Below, one piece after another: positions 6,204-6,516 of a stretch of 6,516 bases of DNA. The notes under the pieces are model-generated. The model was not told where the DNA came from and did not search any database. It saw nothing but the letters and a program-made list of their open reading frames with translations. The DNA is from Acetobacteraceae bacterium. Its GTDB lineage: Bacteria; Pseudomonadota; Alphaproteobacteria; Acetobacterales; Acetobacteraceae. The first letter of the stretch is position 1. Each line of letters opens with the position of its first letter. The stretch lies in contig JAFAHH010000327.1 of the NCBI GenBank assembly GCA_019237355.1, positions 1-6,516 of the forward strand. The letters run 5' to 3'. The position numbers and the translations under genes were made by a program.

Positions 6204-6230
6204 GGGGCGGAAGCGGCATGGTGCCGCCCC
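6204..6230 (+). repeat. Inverted repeat upstream of the hydrolase gene
   Basis: GGGGCGG (6204-6210) pairs perfectly with CCGCCCC (6224-6230) over a 13-base loop, 24 bases before the hydrolase ATG. An alternative fold pairs GGCA with TGCC inside it. No T-run follows. If transcribed it would form a stable leader hairpin; otherwise it is a candidate protein-binding site. No convincing -35/-10 pair was found in 6092-6254. Confidence 0.35.
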
Positions 6231-6254
6231 GGCTGCCCGGCTAGGCTTCCGAGA

Positions 6255-6516
6255 ATGCGTCCATGGCCGGGACTGCGAGTTATCTGGTGGGCGGGAGTTC
6301 TGGTCCTGGCCTTATCTAGCCTTGCACAAGCGCGGATCGTGCGCCTCGAGATTAGCCGGACCGCGCCGGCCTTCGGCGGGCAATCATTCGGCAGCACGGG
6401 CGTTTTCGAGCGCGTGGTTGGCCGGGCCTACGGCGAGGTAGACCCGGGCGCGCCTGGCAATCAGCTCATTCAGGATATCGCGCTTGCCCCGCGCAATGGG
6501 CGCGGCATGGTCGAAT
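6255..6516 (+). CDS. Exported alpha/beta hydrolase domain protein, N-terminal 87 residues (cut by right edge)
   Basis: The first 26 residues form a Sec signal peptide: Arg near the start, a hydrophobic core WWAGVLVLALSSLA (11-24), and cleavage after AQA (24-26). The mature start matches what I recall of a large, poorly characterised alpha/beta-hydrolase-domain family: IVRLEISRTAPAFGGQSFGS (28-47), VFERVVGRAYGEVDP (50-64), then NQLIQDIALAPRNGRGMVE (69-87). Members are several hundred residues long, with the catalytic Ser-His-Asp triad well downstream, outside this window, so activity and substrate cannot be judged. ATG 6255 was chosen because the signal peptide begins there; the Shine-Dalgarno is poor (only a GAGA just before the ATG). 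It is divergent from hppA with a 163-bp gap. The family call rests on the N-terminal motif only. Confidence 0.8.
   Translation, partial: MRPWPGLRVIWWAGVLVLALSSLAQARIVRLEISRTAPAFGGQSFGSTGVFERVVGRAYGEVDPGAPGNQLIQDIALAPRNGRGMVE

Overview
The window reads as ordinary chromosomal DNA of a GC-rich Gram-negative bacterium, most likely an alphaproteobacterium. The reasons are a COX15-type heme A synthase (the long form without the Bacillus-type cysteine pair) directly upstream of tldD, a K+-independent H+-pyrophosphatase, and dense gene packing with stop/start overlaps. The order is not resolved; Rhodospirillales- or Sphingomonadales-like are both possible. There is no sign of a phage, insertion sequence, CRISPR array, rRNA or tRNA.

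Layout: (1) 1-1773, minus strand: ctaA (heme A synthase) followed by tldD (protease subunit, cut by the left edge). The two overlap by four bases (TTGA), with tldD starting on TTG; a start search limited to ATG would miss this gene. (2) 1774-1874: a 101-bp divergent promoter region with a TATAGT hexamer seven bases before the ctaA ATG and a good 11+11 inverted repeat. (3) 1875-3918, plus strand: a tightly overlapping three-gene operon made of a family-2 glycosyltransferase of the polyprenyl-phosphate type, a VTT/DedA-like membrane protein, and an uncharacterised exported coiled-coil protein. (4) 3919-3994: a short convergent gap with an inverted repeat. (5) 3995-6091, minus strand: hppA, a complete proton-pumping membrane pyrophosphatase. 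(6) 6092-6254: a divergent, G-rich intergenic region with hairpins. (7) 6255 to the right end, plus strand: the start of an exported alpha/beta-hydrolase-domain protein.

CtaA makes heme A for cytochrome oxidase, and HppA couples pyrophosphate hydrolysis to proton pumping, so two of the transcription units serve membrane energetics. The three-gene operon looks like a cell-envelope glycosylation or lipid-carrier cassette: a cytoplasmic enzyme loading a sugar onto a lipid phosphate, a membrane protein from a superfamily that includes lipid-phosphate flippases, and a periplasmic partner of unknown role. That cassette, with its unrecognised third gene, is the least explained part of the window. 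Nothing here is a clear new defence or mobile system.
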